Shown here: in pieces, positions 20,241 to 28,834 of the stretch | Layout of the letters: each line of letters begins with the position of its first letter | Position numbering within the stretch: the stretch's first letter is position 1 | NCBI GenBank assembly: GCA_022823465.1 | Contig: JAJEHX010000001.1 | Span: 50,329 to 114,328, forward strand | Direction of reading: 5' to 3' | Origin: Candidatus Latescibacterota bacterium | GTDB lineage: Bacteria > JAAXHH01 | DNA length: 64,000 nucleotides | Notes under the pieces: generated by a model | Seen by the model: only the letters and a program-made list of their open reading frames with translations | What the model was told of the DNA's origin: nothing | The model's database searches: none | Made by a program: the position numbers and the translations under genes

Positions 20241-21875
20241 ATGAATCCTCATGCAGTGGATTACCGCCAGGTGTTGCCTGCACCCCTGCTGCATACCTAT
20301 CTCGACGACTTTGAGTCGTTGCAGTCCTTCTACGCCCACGATCCCCGCGATCCGGATATCTGGCCGCGCATGATCGAGACTGTAAGGTCCCGAACGAGTC
20401 CCCCGCCGCGTACGGCGCTCTCCCGGATACTCGAGGAGCAGAACACCCGGTACGGCGCGGACGACACAGTCCTCGACAACGCCCGGTCCCTCGCCGGGGA
20501 CGATACCTACGTCGTTTCCACCGGACAGCAGACCGGACTGTTCACCGGTCCGCTCTATACCATCTACAAGGCCATAACGGCTGTAAAACTGGCGAAACAG
20601 GTGTCGGAGGAAACCGGCGTACGGGCCGTGCCCGTATTCTGGATGGCCGCCGACGACCATGACTTCGCCGAGATCAACCATGTCCACGTCTGCCGGACGG
20701 ACGGGGACGCCCTCCGCTTCGAATTGGGCCCCGACGATCCCAATGACCGCCGGTCCGCTAGCGACCGTCTGCTCGGCCCCGGGACCGGGCCGCTGCTCAA
20801 GCAGTTCGCGGACGCCCTGCCCGATTCGGAGTACAGCCCGTCGGCGATCGACGCCCTGCGGCGGCACTGTACCGCCGACACCTCGTTCTCCGATGCCTTT
20901 GCCCGGCTCATGACCCTGCTTTTCAAGGGACAGGGCCTGGTCCTCGTCGACCCCACCGATCCGGCGCTGAAACCCCTGATGAGCCCCGTGTTCGAACGGG
21001 AGATCCGCGATCCGCTCGCGTCCACGCGCTCGGTCCTGGCGGCTTCGGGCAAACTGGCCGGAGCCGGGTTCGATCCCCAGGTAACCCGGTCCCCCGACGC
21101 GGTGAACCTGTTTCTCTACCAGGACGGACAGCGCAACGCCCTGCGCTACGAGAACGGACGGTTCAGCAGCCGGGACGACAGCCTGTCCTTTACGGACCGG
21201 GACCTGCTTCGACTGCTCGAGGAAGCTCCCGGGCGATTCACCCATAACGTCGTGACCCGGTCCCTGGTGCAGGACAGCCTGTTTCCGACGCTGACCTATA
21301 TCGGCGGTCCCGCGGAAATCGCCTACTACGGCCAGCTCGGCGGCGTCTACCGCCAGTTCGGCCTGCCCTTCCCCGTGGTCTATCCCCGGGCTTCCCATAC
21401 GCTGGTGGGCGCCAGGACCGTCCGGGTCCTGGAGAAGCACGGCCTCACGATCTCCCATTTCGTCCAGGGGATCGAATCCGTGATCGACCAGAAGCTGCGG
21501 GAAGAAATGCCGGTACCTGTCACCGAAGGCCTTCGGGCGGTCCGCGGAGACGTGGAAGCCCACTACAGAAACCTGAAGGGACACGTAACGGCCATCGATC
21601 CCGGGTTGAACCGGATCGTCGAAGCCTCGGAAAGAAAGACCAATTTCGCCCTGGGCAAGCTGGAAGAAAAGACCCTCCGCGCCCTGAAGAAATCGGATGG
21701 GGTCATGCGCGGCCAGATCATGCGGGCGGACCGCCTGGTGTACCCCAACGGGCAGCTCCAGGAACGGGTGGCCAACATCTGGCAGTTCGTCGCCCTCCAC
21801 GGCTTCGATGTCATGAAGACCCTCTTCGACGCCACGGACGAAACCGACTTCAGACACAGGATCACGCCGCTATGA
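20241..21875 (+). CDS. bshC: Bacillithiol biosynthesis cysteine-adding enzyme
   Basis: A 544-residue cytoplasmic protein of the BshC family, which attaches cysteine to glucosaminyl-malate in the last step of bacillithiol synthesis. It has the family hallmark VVSTGQQTGLFTGPLYTIYK in its Rossmann-like core, then VPVFWMAADDHDFAEINHV, and later FPTLTYIGGPAEIAYYGQL. The length is typical. A modest AAGG precedes the ATG. The gene overlaps bshB by four bases (ATGA), and the contiguous BshB- and BshA-type genes make the assignment firm. Confidence 0.95.
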   Translation: MNPHAVDYRQVLPAPLLHTYLDDFESLQSFYAHDPRDPDIWPRMIETVRSRTSPPPRTALSRILEEQNTRYGADDTVLDNARSLAGDDTYVVSTGQQTGLFTGPLYTIYKAITAVKLAKQVSEETGVRAVPVFWMAADDHDFAEINHVHVCRTDGDALRFELGPDDPNDRRSASDRLLGPGTGPLLKQFADALPDSEYSPSAIDALRRHCTADTSFSDAFARLMTLLFKGQGLVLVDPTDPALKPLMSPVFEREIRDPLASTRSVLAASGKLAGAGFDPQVTRSPDAVNLFLYQDGQRNALRYENGRFSSRDDSLSFTDRDLLRLLEEAPGRFTHNVVTRSLVQDSLFPTLTYIGGPAEIAYYGQLGGVYRQFGLPFPVVYPRASHTLVGARTVRVLEKHGLTISHFVQGIESVIDQKLREEMPVPVTEGLRAVRGDVEAHYRNLKGHVTAIDPGLNRIVEASERKTNFALGKLEEKTLRALKKSDGVMRGQIMRADRLVYPNGQLQERVANIWQFVALHGFDVMKTLFDATDETDFRHRITPL

Positions 21876-22594
21876 AACTAGACGTTCTGGCCGTATCCCC
21901 TCATCCAGACGACGTGGAACTGCACTGCGGTGGTCTGATGATCCGTTTCGCCGACCTGGGCTACGCAACGGGCATCGTCGATATGAGCAGGGGTGAAAAG
22001 GGAACCCGTGGCACGACCGAGGATCGGAAACGGGAAGCGGCGGCGGCGGCGGAGGTCCTCGGGCTGTCCGAAAGGCTGAATCTCGGACTGCCGGATGCGC
22101 GCATCGGCGCCTGCGAGACGCACCGCGATGCGCTCCTGGACGCCATACGCCGATTCCAGCCGGAATTGCTGCTCGTTCCCCACGAGGCGGTCCGCCATCC
22201 CGATCACGGGGCGACTACCCGGCTGGCGAAAGACGCCGCCTTCCTGGCCGGCCTGGAGAAGATCGAAACGGATCGCCCGGCCTTCCGGCCCCGGCAACTG
22301 GTCTTCTACCTCACCCACCACGCCTTCCGGGACCCGAGGCCCTCATTCATCGTCGACATCAGTTCGACGTACAGCCGCAAGGTCGGGGCCATCAAGGCCC
22401 ACCGGTCTCAGTTCCACGACGCGGACTCCACCGAGCCGGAAACCTATATCAGCCGTCCGGAGTTCCTGGAAGAGGTCGAAGCCCAGAACCGTTACTACGG
22501 CTCGCTGATCGGCGCGCGGTACGGGGAGCCTTTCGTCGTTCGGGAGTACCTCTCTATCGACGATCCTCTGGCCCATTTTGCGGGGGACAAATGA
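21872..22594 (+). CDS. bshB: N-acetylglucosaminyl-malate deacetylase
   Basis: A 240-residue zinc hydrolase of the LmbE/PIG-L family that removes the acetyl group from GlcNAc-malate, the second step of bacillithiol synthesis. The metal site is visible as SPHPDDVELHCGG (histidine, aspartate) and HEAVRHPDHGATT. SRGEKGTRGT is the usual substrate loop. Its ATG lies within the bshC stop (ATGA), and its own stop overlaps the bshA start in the same way, so the three are translationally coupled. Context separates it from mycothiol-type deacetylases. Confidence 0.93.
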   Translation: MKLDVLAVSPHPDDVELHCGGLMIRFADLGYATGIVDMSRGEKGTRGTTEDRKREAAAAAEVLGLSERLNLGLPDARIGACETHRDALLDAIRRFQPELLLVPHEAVRHPDHGATTRLAKDAAFLAGLEKIETDRPAFRPRQLVFYLTHHAFRDPRPSFIVDISSTYSRKVGAIKAHRSQFHDADSTEPETYISRPEFLEEVEAQNRYYGSLIGARYGEPFVVREYLSIDDPLAHFAGDK

Positions 22595-23712
22595 ACATCG
22601 GCATCACCTGCTATCCTACCTACGGAGGAAGCGGCGCCATTGCCGCCGAACTGGGACAGGCCCTGGCCCGGAAGGGTCACATGATCCATTTCGTGAGCTA
22701 TTCGATCCCCTTCCGCCTGCAGGAATACAGCCAGAACATCTCCTTCCACAACGTGGAGGTGATGCCCTATCCGCTGTTCAAGTATCCGCCCTACACCCTC
22801 GCGCTCGCGGCGAAAATGGCCGACGTGGCCTCCGAAGCGGAACTGGACATCCTGCACGTGCACTACGCCGTCCCCCACGCCACCTGCGCCTTCCTGGCCA
22901 GGCACATGCTGCGCGACCGGGACATCAAGGTCATCACGACGCTGCACGGGACCGATATCACTCTGGTGGGCAGCGACAAGTCCTTCTACCGGATCACTCG
23001 GTTCAGCATCGAGGAAAGCCAGGGGGTCACGGCCGTCTCCGAGTCCCTCAAGAACGATACGCTGTCCCTTTTCGATGTCGACAAGGACATCCGGGTGATC
23101 CCCAATTTCGTCGACGTCAACCGGTTCCGCCGGGGCGACGGCCACTGCGACATCAGCAAATTCGTGGACGATGACGAGAAGGTCATCACCCACGTCTCGA
23201 ATTTCCGGCCGGTCAAGCGCATCGGAGATATCATCCGCATGTACGCCGAGGTACGGCGCAGGGTCAAGTGCAAGCTGCTGCTGGTGGGGGAAGGTCCGGA
23301 GCGCATTCCCATGCAGGAGTTGGCCCGGGAACTGGGCCTGCAGGATGGCGTGGTCTTCATGGGAGAACAGGAGGGGGTGGACCGCATACTCTCCTGTTCC
23401 GACCTGTACCTGCTGCCAAGCGAACAGGAGAGCTTCGGCCTTTCGGCCCTGGAGGCGATGAGCTGCGGCGTCCCCGTGATAGGCGCCAACGCCGGCGGCC
23501 TGCCGGAACTGGTACGCCACGGGGAAACGGGATACATTACCGGAGTGGGCGACATCCGGCAGATGGCCTTGCACGCCACGGACCTGCTGTCCGACGACGC
23601 GTTCCGCCAGGCCATCGGGCAGCAGGCCCGTCAGCGGGTGCTGGACAACTTCGCGGAAGAGGCCGTCGTTCCGCAGTACGAATCATATTACGAAGAGGTG
23701 TTGCGGGGTTAG
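22591..23712 (+). CDS. bshA: Bacillithiol glycosyltransferase (GT4 family)
   Basis: A 373-residue retaining glycosyltransferase that joins UDP-GlcNAc to L-malate in the first committed step of bacillithiol synthesis. The N-terminus MNIGITCYPTYGGSGAIAAE, the HVHYAVPHA and LHGTDITLVGSD segments, and the nucleotide-binding EQESFGLSALEAMSCGVPVI are characteristic of BshA. The start overlaps the bshB stop by four bases. As the third gene of a complete bshC-B-A set, it implies the cell makes bacillithiol or a close relative as its low-molecular-weight thiol. Confidence 0.95.
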   Translation: MNIGITCYPTYGGSGAIAAELGQALARKGHMIHFVSYSIPFRLQEYSQNISFHNVEVMPYPLFKYPPYTLALAAKMADVASEAELDILHVHYAVPHATCAFLARHMLRDRDIKVITTLHGTDITLVGSDKSFYRITRFSIEESQGVTAVSESLKNDTLSLFDVDKDIRVIPNFVDVNRFRRGDGHCDISKFVDDDEKVITHVSNFRPVKRIGDIIRMYAEVRRRVKCKLLLVGEGPERIPMQELARELGLQDGVVFMGEQEGVDRILSCSDLYLLPSEQESFGLSALEAMSCGVPVIGANAGGLPELVRHGETGYITGVGDIRQMALHATDLLSDDAFRQAIGQQARQRVLDNFAEEAVVPQYESYYEEVLRG

Positions 23713-23781
23713 CAACTGCGCTAAGGATGGCCGACTACAGCGGGAGTATTCTACGTCAACAGTATCCGCGAAACCCCGCAA
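23701..23781. repeat. Widely spaced inverted repeat at the bshA 3' end
   Basis: TTGCGGGGTT (23701-23710, overlapping the bshA stop) is the exact reverse complement of AACCCCGCAA (23772-23781), with 61 bases between the arms. No T-run follows, so it is not a standard intrinsic terminator. It could form a long-range stem in the mRNA tail. Confidence 0.45.
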
Positions 23782-23831
23782 AACCCACGGCGCCGATCGG
23801 TTCGTTCAGGATGCGCGGTTACGCCTCAGGC

Positions 23832-24272
23832 CTATTCCGACTTCGCCTCCAGCGACGCGTAACTCACGCCTTCGCCGCTGTCGTAACTCACCGGCAGGCC
23901 CACTTCCTCCCAACCCGGATTGACCACCTGGCCGAAGGGTGTCATCTCTCCGCTGAACCCGCACCGCATATTGACCACGGTCCGGTATCCCATCGACTGC
24001 AGCAGTTGGGCCGCATGGTCGGACCGCTGTCCGGTCCGGCAGCCCAGTACCAGCTTCGAATCCTCCGGATAGTTTGCTTTCATAACCCGGACGAAATCGG
24101 GATTGGGCGTCATCTGCCCGGTCTGCTCGTCCGCGTGCAGAAGGGGGATGTTCACCGCGGGCGCGGGATGTCCCTGCTCGAATTCGGGCACGGAACGGAC
24201 GTCGATGTATGCGTAACCCTCGGATTCGACCAGCCTGGCTGCCTCGTCGGGCATGACCTGCTCCACGCTCAT
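23832..24272 (-). CDS. Single-domain rhodanese (sulfurtransferase-like)
   Basis: A 146-residue cytoplasmic rhodanese-fold protein. The acidic AYIDVRSVPEFEQGHPAPAVNIP element and the active-site loop CRTGQRSD, with cysteine at about residue 78, are intact, so persulfide transfer is plausible. The ATG at 24272 has AAAGGAG upstream, and an upstream in-frame extension is ignored for that reason. It converges on the bacillithiol operon. Single-domain rhodaneses often handle thiol persulfides, so a link to bacillithiol is attractive but inferred. Confidence 0.88.
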   Translation of the reverse strand: MSVEQVMPDEAARLVESEGYAYIDVRSVPEFEQGHPAPAVNIPLLHADEQTGQMTPNPDFVRVMKANYPEDSKLVLGCRTGQRSDHAAQLLQSMGYRTVVNMRCGFSGEMTPFGQVVNPGWEEVGLPVSYDSGEGVSYASLEAKSE

Positions 24273-24416
24273 TATGCGAACTCCTTTCGCTGGCTCACTT
24301 TTTTCCGTATCGATCCGCAAACTTAAAAGTCGCGGTGCTGCAGTTCTTCTTTCGTCGCCGCTGCCGCCGCTTTCTCTTGCAGACGGAGAAGTCACTTTAA
24401 CAGACAGAGAAGCCGT

Positions 24417-26414
24417 CTACCACGTCTCCACGATGTGGCCGGAAGCCGGAAACCAGATCACATCGACGCAATAGGAAAGCGCCACGCCCAGCACGTAACC
24501 CACCAGCATGCCGATGAAGAAGGGCTGCGCCTCGCGGTAGAGCCTCGTGCCCCCCAGCTTCAGGATCACGGCCTTGACGAGCCAGACGAGGAAGATCGAC
24601 GTGGCGATCATCCCGATGCCCCAGGTCTTGGCGACGGCCCAGCCGATGGGATGCAGCGGCCACCAGTGGAAATTGTGGTGGGCCAGGATCAGCAGCCAGG
24701 CGACGAAGGCGCCGATCCCGAGACCGGCATACTCGCCGCCGGTCAACTGGGTCTGGTTGTTGATCCACGTCGCCAGGGTCACGTATCCGTTTTTCGCGTT
24801 GCCGAAGGCGTCTTTGAACCCATCCGCGCCCGTGGTGTCGTAACCCAGGAAGATGGTGTAGACGACCGATATGACCGCGGCTATTACGAGCGCCGAGACG
24901 ATGACGGGGAATATGCCGCGCCGGGCGCCGCCGACTTCGTCTCCCATCTTGTTGACATGGGCCATGGCGCACATGCCCAGCGTACGCCAGTTCCTCGAGA
25001 AGGTCTGCGACAGGGTCAGGATGGTAAGGTCCGCCCGATGCAGGTTCGCCGATCCGAAGGAGAAAACGGTGAATTCGTGGGCGTTGTAGGGCAGGTCCAG
25101 GTTGATCAGTCCGGCTTCCGCCACCACGCGGGTGACGCCGAGAAACAGCAGCATGCACGTGGCCAGCAGCGTGGCCGCCGCGGCGAGGGACATCCCCATG
25201 CTGACCAGGAAGAAGAACATGTAGATTACGCCAACAACCACGCCCGCCAGAGCGGTCCGGTACGAGAAGAACTCGCCTGAATCGTCGATGTCCTGTCCCC
25301 GTCCGATGGCCTTCCTCACCACGTCGTACAGGTGTCGCCGGGCCATCCAGAGGCCGAACAGGGTGTACATGAAGAAGCCGCCCAGGTGCTGTGCCGTAAC
25401 GATCTCGGCCGTTTTCGGTATGCCGAACCGGCTCATGATGCCGATCTGGATCGTGGCCAGCAGGAAGAACACCCAGATGCTGAACAGGATATTCAGGTTC
25501 GTGAAGAAGCCTATGCCGATGAATGCGAAATTGATCTTGAACTGAATCGCCGGAAAGGATTCGGCCAGGGTGATCGGTATGCGGTAGTCGCCACCCAGCC
25601 TGATCGGCGGCACGACGTCCCAATACGAGACGATATTCCATAGAATGACGAAGAGGGGGATGGAGAAACCGTACCAGAATACCCTGGACCGGGCGATCCG
25701 GGGAAGCACGGAGCCGCTTTCGTCATCCTCGACGAGCAGCAGGGGCACGCGGGCCAGCGGGAAGGTCAACCGCTCCCTTTCGATCCACTGCTTGCGCAGG
25801 ATCACCATGAGCGATGCGCTGGCGAAGAAGAGGGCCAGGAAGAAGGTGCCCCACCAGCTCATGGGGATGACCCAGTCCCGCCAGGGGATGACGCCCGTAG
25901 AAGGCAGGCCCTCGTAGAACCAGTGCACGGCCCGTCGTTCGTCGGAGACGATCAGCCAGGTCGGCAGGTACTCGAAGAACAACTCGACGTATCTGTTTTC
26001 GGAATTGGCGTAGTAGTGGGGGATGGAGGGCACGGCGACCCAGTAGGTGGTGAAGGCCCACCCCGGAATGGCAGAGGCCGTAAACACGATGAAGAAGATG
26101 ATGATCAGTTCCGGCGCGGTGAAAATCCGCGTTGGCGCGAAACGCTTCAACAGGCCGTTTATGACGAAAACGACCAGCATGAAGGGGAAGAGCGCCGCCA
26201 TGGGCATGTGGGTTATGGAGAGGTAGGAGGAGTGGGCTTCGAAGGCGGAATGCACCACCCACCACGCCATGAGCGCGGAGAGTCCAAGGCCCAGACCCAC
26301 CGCCCGGAGCGTCATGCCCGACGCCAGGCCCCCATGCCGGGCGGGAGCGCCCGGTCCGGTAGGATGGGAATCCGGCTTTCCGGACGGCGCGGAAGACCGC
26401 TGGCGTACGCTCAT
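24417..26414 (-). CDS. DUF6785-like multi-pass transporter (paralogue 2)
   Basis: A 665-residue membrane protein with about 14 hydrophobic helices after a polar N-terminus of about 30 residues. Shared signs with the protein at 15433-17427 include RKQWIERERLTFPLARVPLL, FAFIGIGFFTNLNILFSIW, TRVVAEAGL, WWPLHPIGWA, TRLYREAQPFFIG and DVIWFP. The start at 26414 has only a weak Shine-Dalgarno, and a methionine about 33 residues in is an alternative. It stands alone on its strand, between a rhodanese gene and a divergent epimerase gene. Substrate unknown. Confidence 0.75.
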   Translation of the reverse strand: MSVRQRSSAPSGKPDSHPTGPGAPARHGGLASGMTLRAVGLGLGLSALMAWWVVHSAFEAHSSYLSITHMPMAALFPFMLVVFVINGLLKRFAPTRIFTAPELIIIFFIVFTASAIPGWAFTTYWVAVPSIPHYYANSENRYVELFFEYLPTWLIVSDERRAVHWFYEGLPSTGVIPWRDWVIPMSWWGTFFLALFFASASLMVILRKQWIERERLTFPLARVPLLLVEDDESGSVLPRIARSRVFWYGFSIPLFVILWNIVSYWDVVPPIRLGGDYRIPITLAESFPAIQFKINFAFIGIGFFTNLNILFSIWVFFLLATIQIGIMSRFGIPKTAEIVTAQHLGGFFMYTLFGLWMARRHLYDVVRKAIGRGQDIDDSGEFFSYRTALAGVVVGVIYMFFFLVSMGMSLAAAATLLATCMLLFLGVTRVVAEAGLINLDLPYNAHEFTVFSFGSANLHRADLTILTLSQTFSRNWRTLGMCAMAHVNKMGDEVGGARRGIFPVIVSALVIAAVISVVYTIFLGYDTTGADGFKDAFGNAKNGYVTLATWINNQTQLTGGEYAGLGIGAFVAWLLILAHHNFHWWPLHPIGWAVAKTWGIGMIATSIFLVWLVKAVILKLGGTRLYREAQPFFIGMLVGYVLGVALSYCVDVIWFPASGHIVETW

Positions 26415-26485
26415 GGGACTAGTCGCTTTAGGGAATGGAAATAACTGGATCTGCCGGTCGATCGCCGATCGACCACCGGTCTATA

Positions 26486-26529
26486 ACCGGCCGTTCACCG
26501 ATTATTCACCGGCCGTTCACCGGCCGTTC
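26486..26529. repeat. Three direct copies of ACCGGCCGTTC
   Basis: Identical 11-base copies lie at 26486-26496, 26508-26518 and 26519-26529, the last two abutting and the first two 22 bases apart (start to start). They sit between divergent genes, 77-120 bases upstream of the epimerase promoter at 26606. Regular 11-base phasing places copies on one DNA face, so a regulator-binding role is possible. Confidence 0.6.
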
Positions 26530-26605
26530 CGGGATGCGCACAATGTATCTCCGGGAAGGGGTCCGATCAAGGACTAAAACCGCGGCCCGCAGGCGGCCGT
26601 TTCCC

Positions 26606-26634
26606 TTGACACCGGTCCCTGCGCACCGTACAAT
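26606..26634 (+). promoter_or_regulatory. Strong sigma-70-type promoter of the epimerase gene
   Basis: A perfect TTGACA (26606-26611) and TACAAT (26629-26634, five of six) are separated by exactly 17 bases. The downstream ATG is at 26682. This is one of the best promoter matches in the window. Confidence 0.8.
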
Positions 26635-26681
26635 GGACGAGGTTTTTCAACCCTTGTTTTCTCGCTCAGAGGACAGTCTTC

Positions 26682-27659
26682 ATGCAGTATCTGCTCACCG
26701 GCGGATATGGTTGCATCGGTTCGTGGATCGTGAAGAACCTGATCGATGACGGGCACGACGTCGCGATCTACGACCTCGTGGAACACACCGCACGCATGGC
26801 GTTGATCATGGACGAGGAACAGATCGCCCGGGTCCGGTTCATCGAGGGTGACATCGCCGACGGCCCCCGCTTCATCCGGGTGGTCGGAGAAACCGGTGCG
26901 TCCCGTATCATTCACCTGGCCGGACTGCAGGTCCCCGTTTGCCGGACCGACCCCATCAAGGGCGCCACGGTGAACGTGATCGGCACCCTCAACGTCTTCG
27001 AAGCGGCGAAAACCCATGACGATATCGTCCAGCGTATAGTCTACGCGAGTTCCGCGGCCGTCTACGGCATGGAAGACGACTACGACTCCGGACCCGTCGA
27101 CAACGACGCGGTGCTGAAGCCCGTCACCCACTACGGCGTCTTCAAGCAGTGCAACGAAGCAAACGCCCGGGTATACTTTCTCGATCACGGCATTTCCAGC
27201 ATAGGCCTGCGTCCATGGACCGTGTACGGACCGGGCCGGGACTTCGGCTTGACCTCCGATCCCACTAAAGCGGTCAAGGCCGCCCTGTTGAACCGGCCGT
27301 ACGTGATCGGGTACGGCGGGCGGAACAACATGCAGTACGTGAACGACACCGCCCGTACGTTCATCCGCTGCGCCGAGGCGGAAACCACCGGCGCCGGGGC
27401 CTACAGCATCCGGGGAGACGTCGTGACCATCGACGAGGTGATCGCGTCCATCGAGCGCGTCGTGCCGGGTTCGGAGGGACTCATCTCCCACCTGGACATG
27501 AATCTTCCCATCGCGCCGGACCTCGACGACCGCGCCATCCAGGAAGACGTGGGCGAAATCCCCTACACGCCGCTGGACGACGGGATCAGGGAGACCTGGG
27601 ACGTGTTCCGCCGGCACCAGGAGGCCGGCACGCTGAGCACGGATGACCTGCAGGGTTGA
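26682..27659 (+). CDS. NAD-dependent epimerase/dehydratase (extended SDR)
   Basis: A 325-residue Rossmann-fold enzyme. The nucleotide motif TGGYGCIG lies at the extreme N-terminus, followed by IHLAGLQVP, ASSAAVYG and the catalytic HYGVFK (YxxxK). LRPWTVYGPGRDFG and YVNDTARTFIRC are typical of sugar-nucleotide epimerases and uronate-type dehydrogenases. It could act on a nucleotide sugar or a free sugar acid, and the sequence does not decide. It has its own strong promoter and is followed after 126 bases by a dioxygenase gene that may be read from the same transcript. Confidence 0.87.
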   Translation: MQYLLTGGYGCIGSWIVKNLIDDGHDVAIYDLVEHTARMALIMDEEQIARVRFIEGDIADGPRFIRVVGETGASRIIHLAGLQVPVCRTDPIKGATVNVIGTLNVFEAAKTHDDIVQRIVYASSAAVYGMEDDYDSGPVDNDAVLKPVTHYGVFKQCNEANARVYFLDHGISSIGLRPWTVYGPGRDFGLTSDPTKAVKAALLNRPYVIGYGGRNNMQYVNDTARTFIRCAEAETTGAGAYSIRGDVVTIDEVIASIERVVPGSEGLISHLDMNLPIAPDLDDRAIQEDVGEIPYTPLDDGIRETWDVFRRHQEAGTLSTDDLQG

Positions 27660-27785
27660 AGGCACGGTTGCCCGCGGGATTTCGCTCATGGGAACTCCGA
27701 TCTGCCGGATCCCTGGCGACCGAAGGCCGGTCTATCGAGTCCCGGTTTGACGAACCGCTCGGAATCTATCAAGGGCACATTCGCC

Positions 27786-28580
27786 ATGACGCTGGAACGA
27801 CAGATACAGGCCATGGAGACTGACGGCTGGTGCGTGCTGGACAACATCATTCCGGCGGACAGGCTGGACGAAATACGCAGCCGGGTCATCGCCTCTACGA
27901 ATCGGCACCGGAATCCCGACGCGCCGGCGAACATCGGCCACGTGAGCGGCTTTCTCAAATACGACCAGTCGCTGGCGCCCTATCTTGCGGACCACCGGAT
28001 CGTCGCCTTGGTCGGCGCCTTGCTCGGCCACCATTTCCGCATCTCCTTCACCACGGCCACCATAAATGAGCCAGGGAACGAACGCGGAGGATGGCACGCG
28101 GACTGGCCCTTCAATCAGCGGAACGCGGGACATGTGCCCGCGCCTTACCCCGACGCGGTCATGCACCTCACGACCATCTGGATGCTTTCATCCTTCACCG
28201 GCGAAAACGGGGGCACCCTCATCGTACCGGAAAGCCATCGCGCGTCAAACAATCCTACCGGAGAGAACGGCGTACCACCCGAAAAACCCTATCCAACCGA
28301 ACTGAACGTAACCGGCGAGGCGGGGAGCGTCCTAGTCATGGACAGCCGGCTCTGGCATTCGACGGCCGCCAACACCTCCCGGGATCCACGCGTGGCCGTC
28401 GTCGTGCGCTATGCGCCGTGGTGGCTGAACCTGAACGTCCTGATGCCAGGTTCGGAAGACCGAAGGATCCTGGTGGACGAGACCGGCGGAACGGAAAACC
28501 TGGTTCCCACCCTTCCTAAGGACGTCTACGACGGCTTGCCCGGCGCGCTGAAGCCCCTCGTGCGTCACTGGGTGGAGTAG
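27786..28580 (+). CDS. Phytanoyl-CoA-dioxygenase-like Fe(II)/2-oxoglutarate oxygenase
   Basis: A 264-residue non-haem iron oxygenase. The iron ligands appear as HAD in GGWHADWPF and as the histidine in SRLWHSTAANTS, and the arginine in AVVVRYAPWW is placed to bind 2-oxoglutarate. Members hydroxylate diverse small molecules, and family names based on phytanoyl-CoA say little about the bacterial substrates. I start at the ATG at 27786; a TTG 13 codons upstream is also open. The gene follows the epimerase on the same strand. Confidence 0.85.
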   Translation: MTLERQIQAMETDGWCVLDNIIPADRLDEIRSRVIASTNRHRNPDAPANIGHVSGFLKYDQSLAPYLADHRIVALVGALLGHHFRISFTTATINEPGNERGGWHADWPFNQRNAGHVPAPYPDAVMHLTTIWMLSSFTGENGGTLIVPESHRASNNPTGENGVPPEKPYPTELNVTGEAGSVLVMDSRLWHSTAANTSRDPRVAVVVRYAPWWLNLNVLMPGSEDRRILVDETGGTENLVPTLPKDVYDGLPGALKPLVRHWVE

Positions 28581-28834
28581 GGCTTCCGTATACCTAAAAA
28601 CCTCCGATCGATTTCTATGGCATGCCCAAGGTCACATTACATCTTCGGAACAGTGTTGACCTGAATCAGACTTGCCTTGGTCGGTTGTGCCTGCCTGGAA
28701 GAATCAAATATCCGGATTCACATCCCGTGGTACCACGAAACATTTACCCCGTCTCATTAGTCTAACGTTTAAGAATCGCACTATACATTTCCAATTCTGC
28801 AAATCCTGTTCTGCAATCCTGATTGGAGGAGGTT

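Noticed and set aside
28581..28834. Possible small gene between the dioxygenase and solenoid member 1
   Set aside because: The open frames there lack a Shine-Dalgarno and any family pattern. The region is AT-rich and more likely holds the array promoter, though I could not pick a convincing -35/-10 pair.
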